A DNA stretch of 64,000 bases, taken from assembly GCF_029338295.1 (NCBI RefSeq), contig NZ_CP119791.1, positions 124,001 to 188,000 on the forward strand. The letters run 5' to 3'. Positions 1-8,118 of this stretch are shown piece after piece (position 1 is the first letter of the stretch; each line of letters starts with the position of its first letter). Under the pieces are notes generated by a model. It ran no database searches. It was not told the origin of the DNA and saw only the letters and a list, made by a program, of their open reading frames with translations. This DNA comes from Haladaptatus sp. QDMS2 (GTDB lineage Archaea > Halobacteriota > Halobacteria > Halobacteriales > Halococcaceae). The translations under genes and the position numbers were made by a program.

Positions 1-579
1 TTCGCTGTCGTCGGCGCGGGCAGACGTGTAAATCCACCTGAACATGACAGGGTGGGCGACCGCGGGGTTGGCCCCCCAGACGATGTGCGACGACGCCTTG
101 GGGATGTCGTCGTACGTTGGCGGTGGCGCGTCGCTCCCGAAGGCATCATAATAGGCGGTTACGGCGCTCGCCATGCACAGCGTGGTGTTCGCGTCGTAGT
201 TGCGCGTCCCGACCACGCCCCGAGCGAGTTTTCCGAGGAGGTAGGCCGCCTCGTTGGTCTGCTGGCCACTGCCGAGAATCGCCACGTCGTCAGGCTGCGT
301 GGCCATCGCGTCCTCAATGGCCGTCGAAACTCGGGTGAGGGCGGCTTCCCATGTCGTCCGAACGAGCTCGCCGTCCTTGCGGACGAGGGGTCTCGTCAGC
401 CAGTCACCCCCGGGATTCGCTGTCTCGCGAATACCTCGGCCACAGGCGAGACCTCTGTTCACCGGGTGGTTCGCGTCGCCTCGCACTGAATCGATGCCGT
501 AACCGATATCCGCTCCGACCTGAAGGTGGCCACACCCCACGGCACACCGCATGCACGTCGTGGGAACGGGGTCGCTCAC
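1..579 (-). CDS. nasA: Assimilatory nitrate reductase (molybdopterin oxidoreductase), N-terminal part
   Basis: This is the first 193 codons of a minus-strand gene that runs off the left edge. The protein opens with MSDPVPTTCMRCAVGCGH, and a fourth cysteine follows in GLACGRGI. That is the [4Fe-4S] motif (CxxCxxxC...C) at the start of formate-dehydrogenase/Nas-type bis-MGD enzymes. It continues with the GDANHPVNRG and TRPLVR segments and with NTTLCMASA, where the cysteine sits in the part of the fold that carries the metal ligand region. The GTG start is preceded by a strong GGAGGTG ribosome site a few bases upstream. Nitrate reduction in nitrogen assimilation is the likely role; formate dehydrogenase-like is the alternative. 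No in-frame ATG with a better site is visible. Confidence 0.8.
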   Translation of the reverse strand, partial: MSDPVPTTCMRCAVGCGHLQVGADIGYGIDSVRGDANHPVNRGLACGRGIRETANPGGDWLTRPLVRKDGELVRTTWEAALTRVSTAIEDAMATQPDDVAILGSGQQTNEAAYLLGKLARGVVGTRNYDANTTLCMASAVTAYYDAFGSDAPPPTYDDIPKASSHIVWGANPAVAHPVMFRWIYTSARADDSE

Positions 580-890
580 ACGGCCACCTCCGATTGACCA
601 AACAGACTAATCCTACGTTCGTCGAACAACAGTAAAAATTCCGTTAACTCATTTCGATATTGCATGCTTTAGCGTGACTGATTCGAGTAATAAAACGATA
701 ACTGTTGAAAAAAGAATTTTCTGACGAATTTTTAGAGACGCGTGTCTGGTTTATAATGAACTTTAAACTCCTAAGTCACATATTCTGTCCAGATAATTGG
801 ATATTTTCTGGATGAATGCAACAAAATACTTTGGCCAACGTCCGTGTACATCTCTATGCGCGAACTCGAATCTGCGCACGAACTTCGGTG
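580..890. promoter_or_regulatory. AT-rich intergenic region upstream of nasA
   Basis: About 310 bp without a credible gene, much more AT-rich than its surroundings. On the minus strand a TTTTATTA box at about 690-700 could serve nasA. An inverted repeat TCCAGA/TCTGGA sits at 788-793 and 807-812. No specific nitrogen regulator site can be named. Confidence 0.4.
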
Positions 891-920
891 AAAAACGACT
901 CGGCCGAGCACTGGGTGCTC
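891..920 (-). terminator. Hairpin plus T-run after the thiolase gene
   Basis: Immediately downstream of the thiolase stop (minus strand) there is a 6-bp stem GAGCAC/GTGCTC with a 3-base loop (906-920), followed in the direction of transcription by five T residues (891-895). This is a plausible archaeal terminator. Confidence 0.5.
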
Positions 921-935
921 ACAGGGGTCGTCGCT

Positions 936-2072
936 CTATCGGCTGAACTCGATAGCGGCCCCTTGGCCAAAGCCGACGCACAGCGTCGCGAGCCCGTTCT
1001 CTGCGTCCTGCTTGATCATCTCGTGGATGAGGGTGACCGGGAGGCGTGCGCCACTCGCGCCGAGTGGGTGGCCGATAGCGATTGCGCCGCCGTTTACGTT
1101 GAGTTTCTCCTGGTCGATGCCGAGTTCGTTCGCGGAGTAGACACACTGGCTCGCGAACGCCTCGTTGATTTCGTAGAGGTCGTAGTCCTCGATGTCGGTG
1201 CCCGAGCGTTCGAGCAGGCCGCGGGTCGCCGGAACGGGGCCGATGCCCATCACGGTCGGGTCGACGCCGGCGACGTTGTTGTTGCCGACTTCGGCGAGGA
1301 TGTCGAGGTCGCGTTCCTCTGCGAAGGCCTTCGAGGTGACGAGCAGGGCTGCTGCGCCGTCAGAAATCTGGGAGGCGTTGCCGGGGGTGACGGTGCCGTC
1401 TGCTTTGAAGACGGTCGGGAGGCCAGCGAGTTTCTCCGCGGTCGTGCCGGGGCGGAGACCCTCGTCTTTGGTGACTTTCTCCTCGCCGTTGTCGATTGGG
1501 ACGATTTCGTCCTCGAAGCGGCCGGATTCAGTTGCCTCGACGGCGCGCTGCTGGCTGCGTGCGGCGAACTCGTCTTGCGTCTCGCGGGAGATGTCGTACT
1601 CCTCTGCGACCTTTTCTGCGGTCATGCCCATCTGGAGTTCGGCGACGTTGTACACCTCGTTCATGCGTGGGTGGGTTTTGTGGGTGTTGCCGCCCATCTC
1701 GACGCGGGACATGTTCTCGACGCCGCCCGCGATGATGGCGTCGCGCTGGCCGGCGCGGATGGCGTCGGAGGCGGAGATGAGCGCCTGCATCGAGGAGGCA
1801 CACCAGCGGTTGATGGTCGTCGCGGGGACGGATTCGCCGAGTTCCGAGAGGAGCGCGATGACGCGGGCGACGTTGTTGCCCTGTTCGTCGCGCTGCTGGG
1901 CACAGCCCCACATCAGGTCGTCGATGTCCTCGCCTGCGAGGTTCGTTCGGGCGAGAATTTCGTTGATGAGCGGAATCGAGAGGTCCTCAGAGCGAACGTC
2001 TGCGAACACGCCACCGTCTTTCCCTTGCGGGGTTCGGACAGCCTGGACGATGACGGGAGTGTTGTCTGCCAT
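936..2072 (-). CDS. Acetyl-CoA acetyltransferase (thiolase)
   Basis: A 378-residue thiolase, the usual length. The nucleophilic cysteine is C91 in [10 protein letters not shown], the C-terminal [10 protein letters not shown] block carries the catalytic His, and the closing CVGFGQG block carries the second active-site Cys. It condenses or cleaves acyl-CoA (acetoacetyl-CoA or 3-ketoacyl-CoA) in the cytoplasm. The frame is open for about 100 codons upstream, but [15 protein letters not shown] is the standard thiolase start, and a TATA-like GGGTTTAAC lies about 28 bp before it, fitting a leaderless mRNA. No beta-oxidation partner is adjacent, so biosynthetic and degradative roles cannot be separated. 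Confidence 0.9.
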   Translation of the reverse strand: MADNTPVIVQAVRTPQGKDGGVFADVRSEDLSIPLINEILARTNLAGEDIDDLMWGCAQQRDEQGNNVARVIALLSELGESVPATTINRWCASSMQALISASDAIRAGQRDAIIAGGVENMSRVEMGGNTHKTHPRMNEVYNVAELQMGMTAEKVAEEYDISRETQDEFAARSQQRAVEATESGRFEDEIVPIDNGEEKVTKDEGLRPGTTAEKLAGLPTVFKADGTVTPGNASQISDGAAALLVTSKAFAEERDLDILAEVGNNNVAGVDPTVMGIGPVPATRGLLERSGTDIEDYDLYEINEAFASQCVYSANELGIDQEKLNVNGGAIAIGHPLGASGARLPVTLIHEMIKQDAENGLATLCVGFGQGAAIEFSR

Positions 2073-2189
2073 GGCTGTCTCTAGAGGACCGGTGCGTGTT
2101 AAACCCACTCGAACCCACATGGCTAGCACCGAGAGTTTATTCGGCCTGTTCGACGGTCTTATGCCACTCCCACTCTTATTCCCCCGAGA
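2073..2189. promoter_or_regulatory. Divergent promoter region, thiolase / AAA ATPase
   Basis: A 117-bp gap between divergent genes. The minus-strand TTTAAC box (about 2098-2104) sits at leaderless distance from the thiolase ATG. A plus-strand GAGTTTATTC box (about 2131-2140) could drive the ATPase with a leader of about 25 nt. Confidence 0.4.
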
Positions 2190-3557
2190 ATGAGCAGCCC
2201 GGAGCTTGACGTCGTTGAGTTCTTGTTGACGACACATCTCTACAACCAAGACCGCGACCGCGACGAGAACGACCTGCCGCCCCGATATCGCCGGGTTTTC
2301 TGGGGCGAGGATGGCATCGAACGACCGCTTCCCTCGACCACGAAGAAGGCCGCCGCGGCCACGGGCGTCGAACACCCCTGGGAAGCCGTCTCGGGGTTGA
2401 TGTTCACGGACTTCGACGACTTCAATCAGGTCATCAAACTCACCGAGGCCGACCTCGCGAAGCAGTGGTATCTCGACCGTGCCGACCCAGAGCGCATCAT
2501 GGGCGTCCCGACGCTCACCGCCGCCTTCGCCGAGGAAGTCGAGGACCTCGATTACGACCGCGCTCGCGCCGAGAATCGACCACTGCGTGCCGACCGCGTC
2601 TGGATTGACAGCCTGTTAGAGGAGTACTTCGACAGCGAGGAAGAAGAGGAGATGCTCGACCTCGTGGACGTGCTCGCGCCCGAGGAAATCGAGATGAGCT
2701 TAGACGACCTCGTCCTCACCGAGGACCAGGAGGGCGAGATTCTGAAAATCATGAAGGCCATCGAGCATCGCGACTACCTCGCCCAGATTGGCCTCCGCGA
2801 AATCGGGAAACTCCTCTACGTCGGCCCGCCCGGAACCGGGAAGACGACGACGGCACGCGCTCTCGCCCACGAACTCGACCTGCCATTCGTCGAGGTGAAA
2901 CTGTCGATGATTACGAGCCAGTATCTCGGTGAGACGGCAAAGAACGTCGAGAAAACGTTCGAGGTCGCAAAACGCCTCTCGCCGTGTATCCTGTTCATGG
3001 ACGAGTTCGACTTCGTGGCGAAAACCCGCGCGTCGGACGAGCACGCGGCCATCAAGCGCGCCGTGAACACCCTGCTCAAGTCCATCGACAACATCAGCCT
3101 GGTGCAGGACGACGTACTTCTCATTGGGGCGACGAACCACCCCGACCAACTCGACGCGGCGGCGTGGCGACGCTTCGACGAAATCGTCAACTTCCCGAAG
3201 CCGGACCACCAGATGCGCTCTGACATTCTCTGGGTCATCACCCGGAACATGGAAATCGTGGATTTCGACCCCGGCGAAGTTGCAGACCTCACCGAGGGGC
3301 TGACCGGCAGCGACCTTCGTCTCGTGATGCGCGAAGCCGTGCTCGAAGCACTCACCGAAGAGCGGATGGTGCTCACCCAGCAGGACCTTCTCGACGCGAT
3401 TACCGACTTCGAGGAACGTGATACGCTGAAGGACCTGGACATGATGAACGGCGACCACGACGCGCTCATCGCGGGCGGGAGCGACTTGCCCGGCGGCTCC
3501 GACGACGGCCACGATCACGACCACGACGACCACGATCACGACCACAGTCACGACTGA
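2190..3557 (+). CDS. AAA+ ATPase with His/Asp-rich C-terminal tail
   Basis: 455 residues. An N-terminal region of about 190 residues is of no family I recognise and includes a run of acidic residues near 149-154. A single AAA+ module follows: Walker A GPPGTGKT at 212-219, Walker B LFMDEFD at 268-274, sensor-1 ATN at 314-316 and arginines in AAWRRFD at 327-328. The module resembles Cdc48/SpoVK-like AAA proteins. The last 16 residues are an alternating His/Asp tail with seven histidines, which looks metal-binding. The stop codon overlaps the ATG of the next gene by one base (TGATG), so the two are translationally coupled. A remodelling or metal-insertion role for the partner hydrolase is an inference. 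Confidence 0.85.
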   Translation: MSSPELDVVEFLLTTHLYNQDRDRDENDLPPRYRRVFWGEDGIERPLPSTTKKAAAATGVEHPWEAVSGLMFTDFDDFNQVIKLTEADLAKQWYLDRADPERIMGVPTLTAAFAEEVEDLDYDRARAENRPLRADRVWIDSLLEEYFDSEEEEEMLDLVDVLAPEEIEMSLDDLVLTEDQEGEILKIMKAIEHRDYLAQIGLREIGKLLYVGPPGTGKTTTARALAHELDLPFVEVKLSMITSQYLGETAKNVEKTFEVAKRLSPCILFMDEFDFVAKTRASDEHAAIKRAVNTLLKSIDNISLVQDDVLLIGATNHPDQLDAAAWRRFDEIVNFPKPDHQMRSDILWVITRNMEIVDFDPGEVADLTEGLTGSDLRLVMREAVLEALTEERMVLTQQDLLDAITDFEERDTLKDLDMMNGDHDALIAGGSDLPGGSDDGHDHDHDDHDHDHSHD

Positions 3558-4381
3558 TGCAGGTCACGCTCCTCGGGACGGGTGACACGACGGGGACGCC
3601 CACGCCGAACTGCGACTGTGACACCTGCGTCGAAGCCCGGGAGCGTGGCGTCCACCGCAGCCGATTTTCCGTCCACATTCACAACGAACGCACCGAGGAG
3701 ACGCTGCTCGTCGATGTGAGCCCCGACTTTCGCCACCAGTTTCTCACGAACGACGTGCCGCTCCCCGACGCGGCGCTCATCACCCACATCCACTTCGACC
3801 ACGTCGACGGCCTCGGCAACGTCTATCGCCTGCTCTCTGACCTCCCCGTGTACGCCGCAGACGAGACGGACCCAGTCACCGGCGAGAGCGTCGCCGAAAC
3901 GATTCGGGACAAATTCGACTACCTGAGCGCCATCACCGTCTGCGACTTCTCGCCGTTCGAAACTCGGAGGATTTGCGGCCTCGACGTGACGCTCGTGCCG
4001 GTTGACCACCCGCCGCTGCTCTGCTACGGACTCACCGTCGAAGACCCGGAGACCGGCGCGAAACTCTCGATTTCCGGTGATACGAGCTTCGACCTGCCCG
4101 ACGACTCACGAGAACTGCTCAAAAACCCGGACCTCCTGCTCGCCGACGGCATCGTCCCAGGCCACCTCTCCGAGTACCACCCCGCCGGCGGAAGCCACCA
4201 CGACGCAGATGGCACCGCCCGAACCTTCGGGACGAAACACATGACTCGCGAAGGCGCGATTGCTCTCGGCGAGGAACTGAACGCCTCAATCACTCGCCTC
4301 GTGCACATCGCCCACTACTATCCCGTCGAAGAAGCGTTCGAAGACCCGCTCGCCGTAGACGGCGAGCAGTATCAGCTATAG
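3557..4381 (+). CDS. Metallo-beta-lactamase-fold hydrolase, PhnP-like
   Basis: 274 residues. It has the metal-binding HIHFDHVDG motif at 77-85, the N-terminal Cys cluster CDCDTC (19-24) seen in PhnP-type phosphodiesterases, the core motif ISGDTSFD and a C-terminal VHIAHYY block. Members of this family hydrolyse phosphodiester bonds, such as cyclic ribose phosphate or related substrates; the substrate here is unknown. It follows the AAA+ ATPase with a 1-bp overlap and converges with the next gene with a 6-bp overlap. Confidence 0.85.
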   Translation: MQVTLLGTGDTTGTPTPNCDCDTCVEARERGVHRSRFSVHIHNERTEETLLVDVSPDFRHQFLTNDVPLPDAALITHIHFDHVDGLGNVYRLLSDLPVYAADETDPVTGESVAETIRDKFDYLSAITVCDFSPFETRRICGLDVTLVPVDHPPLLCYGLTVEDPETGAKLSISGDTSFDLPDDSRELLKNPDLLLADGIVPGHLSEYHPAGGSHHDADGTARTFGTKHMTREGAIALGEELNASITRLVHIAHYYPVEEAFEDPLAVDGEQYQL

Positions 4382-5341
4382 AAATCGGTCGAGGCCGCTC
4401 TGTTTTCGCGGGCCACTCGGGTTCGCGACCCACGGTGTCCGCCCGTCGCGGATGGCTGTGATGTCTACTGCGGGCGGGTCGGCCGGTTCGTAGCCGGGAC
4501 ACGCCGGCCCGCACGCTTCTGCCGGATTGACGATTGCATCTTTCCACTCGCAGTAGGGGATGCCATCGGCTCCTGCAACCACCGTCGTCGCCCCGTGGAC
4601 ACACGCCGGAAGGTCGAAACTTCGCCAGCCTTTGCCATACGCGCGCTCGGCCATCCGGCGGCGGAGTCGGGCCTTTTCTTCGGGCGTCGCGACGCGCATG
4701 TCGGTCCGCCCGGCGAACTCGTCGACGATGTCTACGCCCGACGCAGACGGGTCAAGCGGGGTCGGTTCCCGCACGACTTCGAGCCCCCCCGTTTCGGGTC
4801 GAAACCGCCAGACACCGACTTCTGCGGGGATGCGGTTCAGGTGCGCCCGTGTCACGTAGGATTCAGTGGCGAGAATCACCTCGTCGAACACGCCGAGAGA
4901 GACGTCTTTTCGCAACTGGAGTTCCAAATCGCCCGGCACGGAGAGGTCTGGTTTGTTCTCGATGCCGACGACCTTCCCGAACCAGTCGTCGGGATAGCGC
5001 GCCGTCTGGCGGACGTAGAGGCGTGACCCCCGGCGCACGCGCTCGAAGAAACCGATGTCGATGGCGCGCTCTGCGACGCTCCGTGCCCGCTCTGGGTGCA
5101 TATCGAAGCAGTTGCGGTAGTATTTGGCCTGCCCGACGCCCGCACTGCTCTCGATGGCCGCGTCGGGAATCTCGTGGGGTGTAATCGACGCCCGGGCGTC
5201 GAACTCGGGGCCGGGTTGGACGCAGACGATGTCCATGATGCGCCGCCCGTGGACGCTCGCGCCCAGTTGGCGGGCGATAATTTGGGCTCGCTCGCGCTCG
5301 AGCTGGGCGCACAGGGCCACCTCGAACGCGAATTCAGACAC
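4376..5341 (-). CDS. DUF5787-like protein, putative PD-(D/E)XK nuclease
   Basis: 321 residues from a GTG start at VSEFAFEVALCAQLE. The open frame extends 31 codons further, but that part is not of conserved character. From memory it matches the haloarchaeal family DUF5787. It has nuclease-like signatures: D37 in RIMDIV, then E128-N-K130 in GIENKPDL followed by a strand-helix segment, the layout of a PD-(D/E)XK core. The C-terminal part has four cysteines (C247, C264, C277, C281) that could bind zinc or an Fe-S cluster as in RecB/Cas4-like nucleases. Function is inferred, not established. Confidence 0.7.
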   Translation of the reverse strand: MSEFAFEVALCAQLERERAQIIARQLGASVHGRRIMDIVCVQPGPEFDARASITPHEIPDAAIESSAGVGQAKYYRNCFDMHPERARSVAERAIDIGFFERVRRGSRLYVRQTARYPDDWFGKVVGIENKPDLSVPGDLELQLRKDVSLGVFDEVILATESYVTRAHLNRIPAEVGVWRFRPETGGLEVVREPTPLDPSASGVDIVDEFAGRTDMRVATPEEKARLRRRMAERAYGKGWRSFDLPACVHGATTVVAGADGIPYCEWKDAIVNPAEACGPACPGYEPADPPAVDITAIRDGRTPWVANPSGPRKQSGLDRFL

Positions 5342-5438
5342 GTATGAAGGGTGGTGTTGGTGGCTGAAAAACCTCGTGCTAGATGGAGTTTTGTATGGGT
5401 ATTCTGGAGCTGTGTCACACGGGGCTTCCAACACCTCG

Positions 5439-5540
5439 AAAGCCCCCGACTTCTCGACGGCTGCACCTCGCTGCGCGCTTCGCTCGCGTCGCTCGCTCCA
5501 GTGCTTCCGTCGGTTCGCTCGCCGAGAAGTCGGCCCCTTT
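5439..5540. repeat. Long palindromic element in a non-coding gap
   Basis: The 357-bp gap 5342-5698 has no credible gene. It contains an exact 11-bp inverted repeat, CCGACTTCTCG at 5446-5456 and CGAGAAGTCGG at 5523-5533. The arms extend to 18 bp (5439-5456 and 5523-5540) with three mismatches. The interior is rich in CGCTTCGCTCGC-like words that themselves form small hairpins. It looks like an interspersed haloarchaeal palindromic repeat; copy number cannot be judged from one window. Confidence 0.55.
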
Positions 5541-5698
5541 CAGTCCCACCCACGTGGTTTGCCTCCCCGCTCTACGGGCCGGGAAGCGCGTCTCGTCGCG
5601 CGACCCGGGGGAGGGCAGGCATGCTGTCTCTCATTGTGGCTCGTGATTCGTGCGGTCTTGGACCACTCACGAACTTCTCCCGAGCAACTTCGACCCTC

Positions 5699-6382
5699 CT
5701 AAACACCCAGCTCGTCAGCCAGGTCGTAAAACGTCTCAATCGTCAGGTCAGGCTCCCCGCCGAACGTCTCGTAGGGCGTGCCCTTCCTATCGACCCACAC
5801 GCCTTGCATCCCGGCGTGCTGTGCGCCCATCACGTCGAACCAGCCGGCCGAAACGTGGGCGATCTCTTTTATCGGGGTTCCCGTCCGCCCCGCCGCGTGG
5901 CGATAAATCTCGGCGTCCGGCTTGAACGTCTCCACCTCGTGGGCCGAAATCGTGTCGGCGAGGAGGTCCGTGATTCCGGCGTGTTTCACCATCGAGTCGA
6001 GCATCTCGGGGTTTCCATTCGAGACGACGTAGCAGTCGTAGCCGCCGTCTTGCAGGCGCTCTATCCCGTCGCGCACGTCGTCGAACACGTCGAGTTCGTG
6101 GTAGACGGCGAGGATTTCGTCGCGCTCGTCGGTGGAGATGTCCACGCCGTGGACGTCTAAGGCGTACTGGAGGGCGTCGCGGTTCATCTCGTAGAAGGGC
6201 TGGTAGGCGTCAACGAAGTTCGCGACCATCGTGTACTCGATGGAGCGCGCGCGCCACAATTTAGAAACGGGTTCGGGGTCCGCAACCCGGTCCGCGAGCG
6301 CCTGCTCTGCGGCGTCTACGTCGACAATTGTACTGTACGAATCGAAGGTGACGGTCGTAACCCGGGCCGCGTCGAATGCCAT
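5699..6382 (-). CDS. Haloacid dehalogenase, type II (HAD superfamily)
   Basis: 227 residues. Motif I has the nucleophile D14 in TVTFDSYST, motif II is VVSNGN, motif III Lys lies in SAHEVETFKPD, and the motif IV region is HVSAGWFDVMGA. The overall pattern is that of (S)-2-haloacid dehalogenases rather than phosphatases such as phosphoglycolate phosphatase. The natural substrate in haloarchaea is uncertain; small-molecule phosphatase activity is possible. It stands alone between the palindromic element and the twin regulator units. Confidence 0.85.
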   Translation of the reverse strand: MAFDAARVTTVTFDSYSTIVDVDAAEQALADRVADPEPVSKLWRARSIEYTMVANFVDAYQPFYEMNRDALQYALDVHGVDISTDERDEILAVYHELDVFDDVRDGIERLQDGGYDCYVVSNGNPEMLDSMVKHAGITDLLADTISAHEVETFKPDAEIYRHAAGRTGTPIKEIAHVSAGWFDVMGAQHAGMQGVWVDRKGTPYETFGGEPDLTIETFYDLADELGV

Positions 6383-6420
6383 GTCAGTGGGTTGCGCGCC
6401 GGGTTACAGAACTGTTTCCC

Positions 6421-6666
6421 TCACCGGGTGAGGAGCGACCCCACGGCGAACGGGAGCGCAAGCAAGCCGGCGACGCCACCGACCCACAGCGCCACGAACA
6501 GGGCTGGTGCGGGCAGGAGGGCCGTCGCCGCCACCGCGAGCGCGGCGAGTGCCGCGAACGCGAGGGTCACGAACAGCAGCGTGACGAGTGCGTCTGCGGC
6601 GGCGTCAGTGGGCGTTCTCGGGCCGAGTCGGGCGGCGGATGACAGGTGCGGGTTGGTTGCAGCCAT
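6421..6666 (-). CDS. Small two-helix membrane protein (paralogue of 7753-8019)
   Basis: 81 residues. A polar N-terminus of about 25 residues is followed by two hydrophobic segments joined at LLPAPALFV. The protein at 7753-8019 has the same C-terminal half (LLPxPALFV, then Gly-rich helix, then PFA). Each copy follows a zinc-ribbon HTH regulator and an identical palindromic site, so the two are products of a duplication. No known family is recognised. A membrane effector controlled by the adjacent regulator is an inference. Confidence 0.7.
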   Translation of the reverse strand: MAATNPHLSSAARLGPRTPTDAAADALVTLLFVTLAFAALAALAVAATALLPAPALFVALWVGGVAGLLALPFAVGSLLTR

Positions 6667-6720
6667 GGGCTTCTTCCTCAGATAAAGAAAGGAGCCACGG
6701 CACCATATCTGATTCCTGAA

Positions 6721-6734
6721 TTACATTTCTGTAA
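6721..6734 (-). promoter_or_regulatory. Palindromic operator TTACATTTCTGTAA, copy 1
   Basis: A dyad TTACA-N4-TGTAA lies 55 bp upstream of the small membrane protein start (6666) and just after the regulator gene (stop at 6776). The same sequence, extended to CTGAATTACATTTCTGTAA, recurs at 8060-8078 in the equivalent position. It lies upstream of TTTATC-like promoter bases (about 6682-6690), as an operator or activator site would. Confidence 0.6.
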
Positions 6735-6775
6735 ACGGGTGGACTGAACTGCGTTTCTGGAAGAAATGTGATAGT

Positions 6776-7687
6776 TCAGGCGGTCGTCCGCGAGTCGGCG
6801 GGTGCGGTGGCGGGGAACGTCTCTACGTCCGTCACGCGCAGGTCGCCGTCGAGGGTGACGCGCAGTTCCTCGTCGTCGAGCGGAATCGTGACCTGAATCG
6901 ACCACGGGTCTTCGGAGACGATGGTGGTGTGGTTGTCGGAGACGCACCAGTCGAACTCCCAGTACGGCGTCGCACAGAGGTCGATGCCGTGATTTCGATG
7001 GAAGGTAACCATGTCCGACTGGTCGAGCAGTTTCAGCCCCACCGCAGAGCTAATCTGGTGGTTGCACTGCGCGCAGGTCAGCTCGACGCAGACCTCGCCC
7101 GCGAAGTCGGCGTCCTCGGCCCGTCTGAGGGTGGTCTCCATCCGCCCGGTACACTCGGGGCAGACGCCGTCGGCAGCGAGACAGTGGAGGTGGCGCACGC
7201 GCTGGTTGAACGCGGCCATGATCTCTTCGCGGGTGCGGTCGTTCAGGCCGCCCGGCGGGAAGGAGTAGCGAGAGTGAAATCGCCCGCAGACGGTGCAGTC
7301 GATGGTGATTTGTTCGTCGGCATAGGCGGCCTGTAGCCCGCCGCCGCAGTCGGCACACGACCCGGAAATCCCGAACGAGGGGAGTTCTGGGTCCTCGTTG
7401 AACGAGCCTTCGAGGACGGCGCGAACCACCTTCTTACCTGCGTGGCGAAAGTCGTAGCCGTCGTCGGTCTTCTTCACGAAGTGGCCGGTCAGCTTGCCGA
7501 GGTGGTAGTTGAACTGCGCGGAGTCACGCATCCCGACCGACCGCCGGAGTTCGGAGAAACTGACGGGCCGCTCGGGGGCCGTCCAGAGCGCTTCCAGAAT
7601 GGCGAGGCGCGTCTCGTTGGCGATAGTGGAGAAGGCGTCGGCGGGTGCGAGACATTCCTCGCAGTCCTGGATGGAGGATTCCTTCAT
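6776..7687 (-). CDS. ArsR-like HTH regulator with two zinc ribbons, copy 1
   Basis: 303 residues. Residues about 15-95 form a winged HTH of ArsR type (NETRLAILEALW, SELRRSVGMRDSAQFNYHL, GYDFRHAGKKVVRAV). Two zinc ribbons follow: C111/C114 with C131/C134, and C176/C179 with C205/C208. The C-terminal portion is conserved in its paralogue at 8119-9036 (HGIDLxxxPYWE...W, then a beta-rich end). It is a DNA-binding regulator that may sense a metal or redox signal through the cysteines. The adjacent dyad and small membrane protein gene are its likely targets. Confidence 0.8.
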   Translation of the reverse strand: MKESSIQDCEECLAPADAFSTIANETRLAILEALWTAPERPVSFSELRRSVGMRDSAQFNYHLGKLTGHFVKKTDDGYDFRHAGKKVVRAVLEGSFNEDPELPSFGISGSCADCGGGLQAAYADEQITIDCTVCGRFHSRYSFPPGGLNDRTREEIMAAFNQRVRHLHCLAADGVCPECTGRMETTLRRAEDADFAGEVCVELTCAQCNHQISSAVGLKLLDQSDMVTFHRNHGIDLCATPYWEFDWCVSDNHTTIVSEDPWSIQVTIPLDDEELRVTLDGDLRVTDVETFPATAPADSRTTA

Positions 7688-7752
7688 TGTGGTAACAGTT
7701 GTGACCCCGTTGCAAAAAGTTTCAGTGAAATAAATTTAGGTTGGATTCGTGA

Positions 7753-8019
7753 TTACGCCTCCACCGCCGAGACGACGAGTTTGATGGCCGCGAACGGGAC
7801 GAGCACGAGGGCGCTCACCAGGCCGACCATCCCGAGGACGAACAGCGCGGGGCCGGGGAGGAGTGAACTGACACCCACGGTCAGGACCGCGAGGGCGGTG
7901 GCGATGGCGAGTAGGATGACCCCAGCGCGGAGGTACTCGCTGAGGCGCTCTGCGGCCGTTCGAGCGGGTCTGCGGTAGGCGTACTGTGCGGCAGACAGGG
8001 TGCGAGTGTCGGTCTTCAT
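7753..8019 (-). CDS. Small two-helix membrane protein (paralogue of 6421-6666)
   Basis: 88 residues with an N-terminal polar/basic segment and two hydrophobic helices around LLPGPALFV. It aligns with the 81-residue protein at 6421-6666 over the helical part. It lies downstream of the regulator at 8119-9036 and of the second dyad copy. A TATA-like CTTTTTAACC about 28 bp before the ATG fits a leaderless transcript. No named family is recognised. Confidence 0.7.
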   Translation of the reverse strand: MKTDTRTLSAAQYAYRRPARTAAERLSEYLRAGVILLAIATALAVLTVGVSSLLPGPALFVLGMVGLVSALVLVPFAAIKLVVSAVEA

Positions 8020-8064
8020 GGACAGGTGAACGGAGGCGTTCGGGGTTAAAAAGAGTAATCTGAA

Positions 8065-8078
8065 TTACATTTCTGTAA
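8065..8078 (-). promoter_or_regulatory. Palindromic operator TTACATTTCTGTAA, copy 2
   Basis: Identical to 6721-6734 and placed 46 bp upstream of the small membrane protein ATG (8019). The sequence on both sides is also partly conserved between copies: a preceding CTGAA, and a downstream ACTGAA...GTTTCTG block. Confidence 0.6.
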
Positions 8079-8118
8079 GCGACGATACTGAAGTCTGTTT
8101 CTGTCGAAAATCGGATAA

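Noticed and set aside
816-2084. Long plus-strand open frame (422 codons) antisense to the thiolase gene
   Set aside because: It mirrors the thiolase in the opposite frame, as expected in GC-rich DNA with a strong third-position bias, and has no recognisable motifs.
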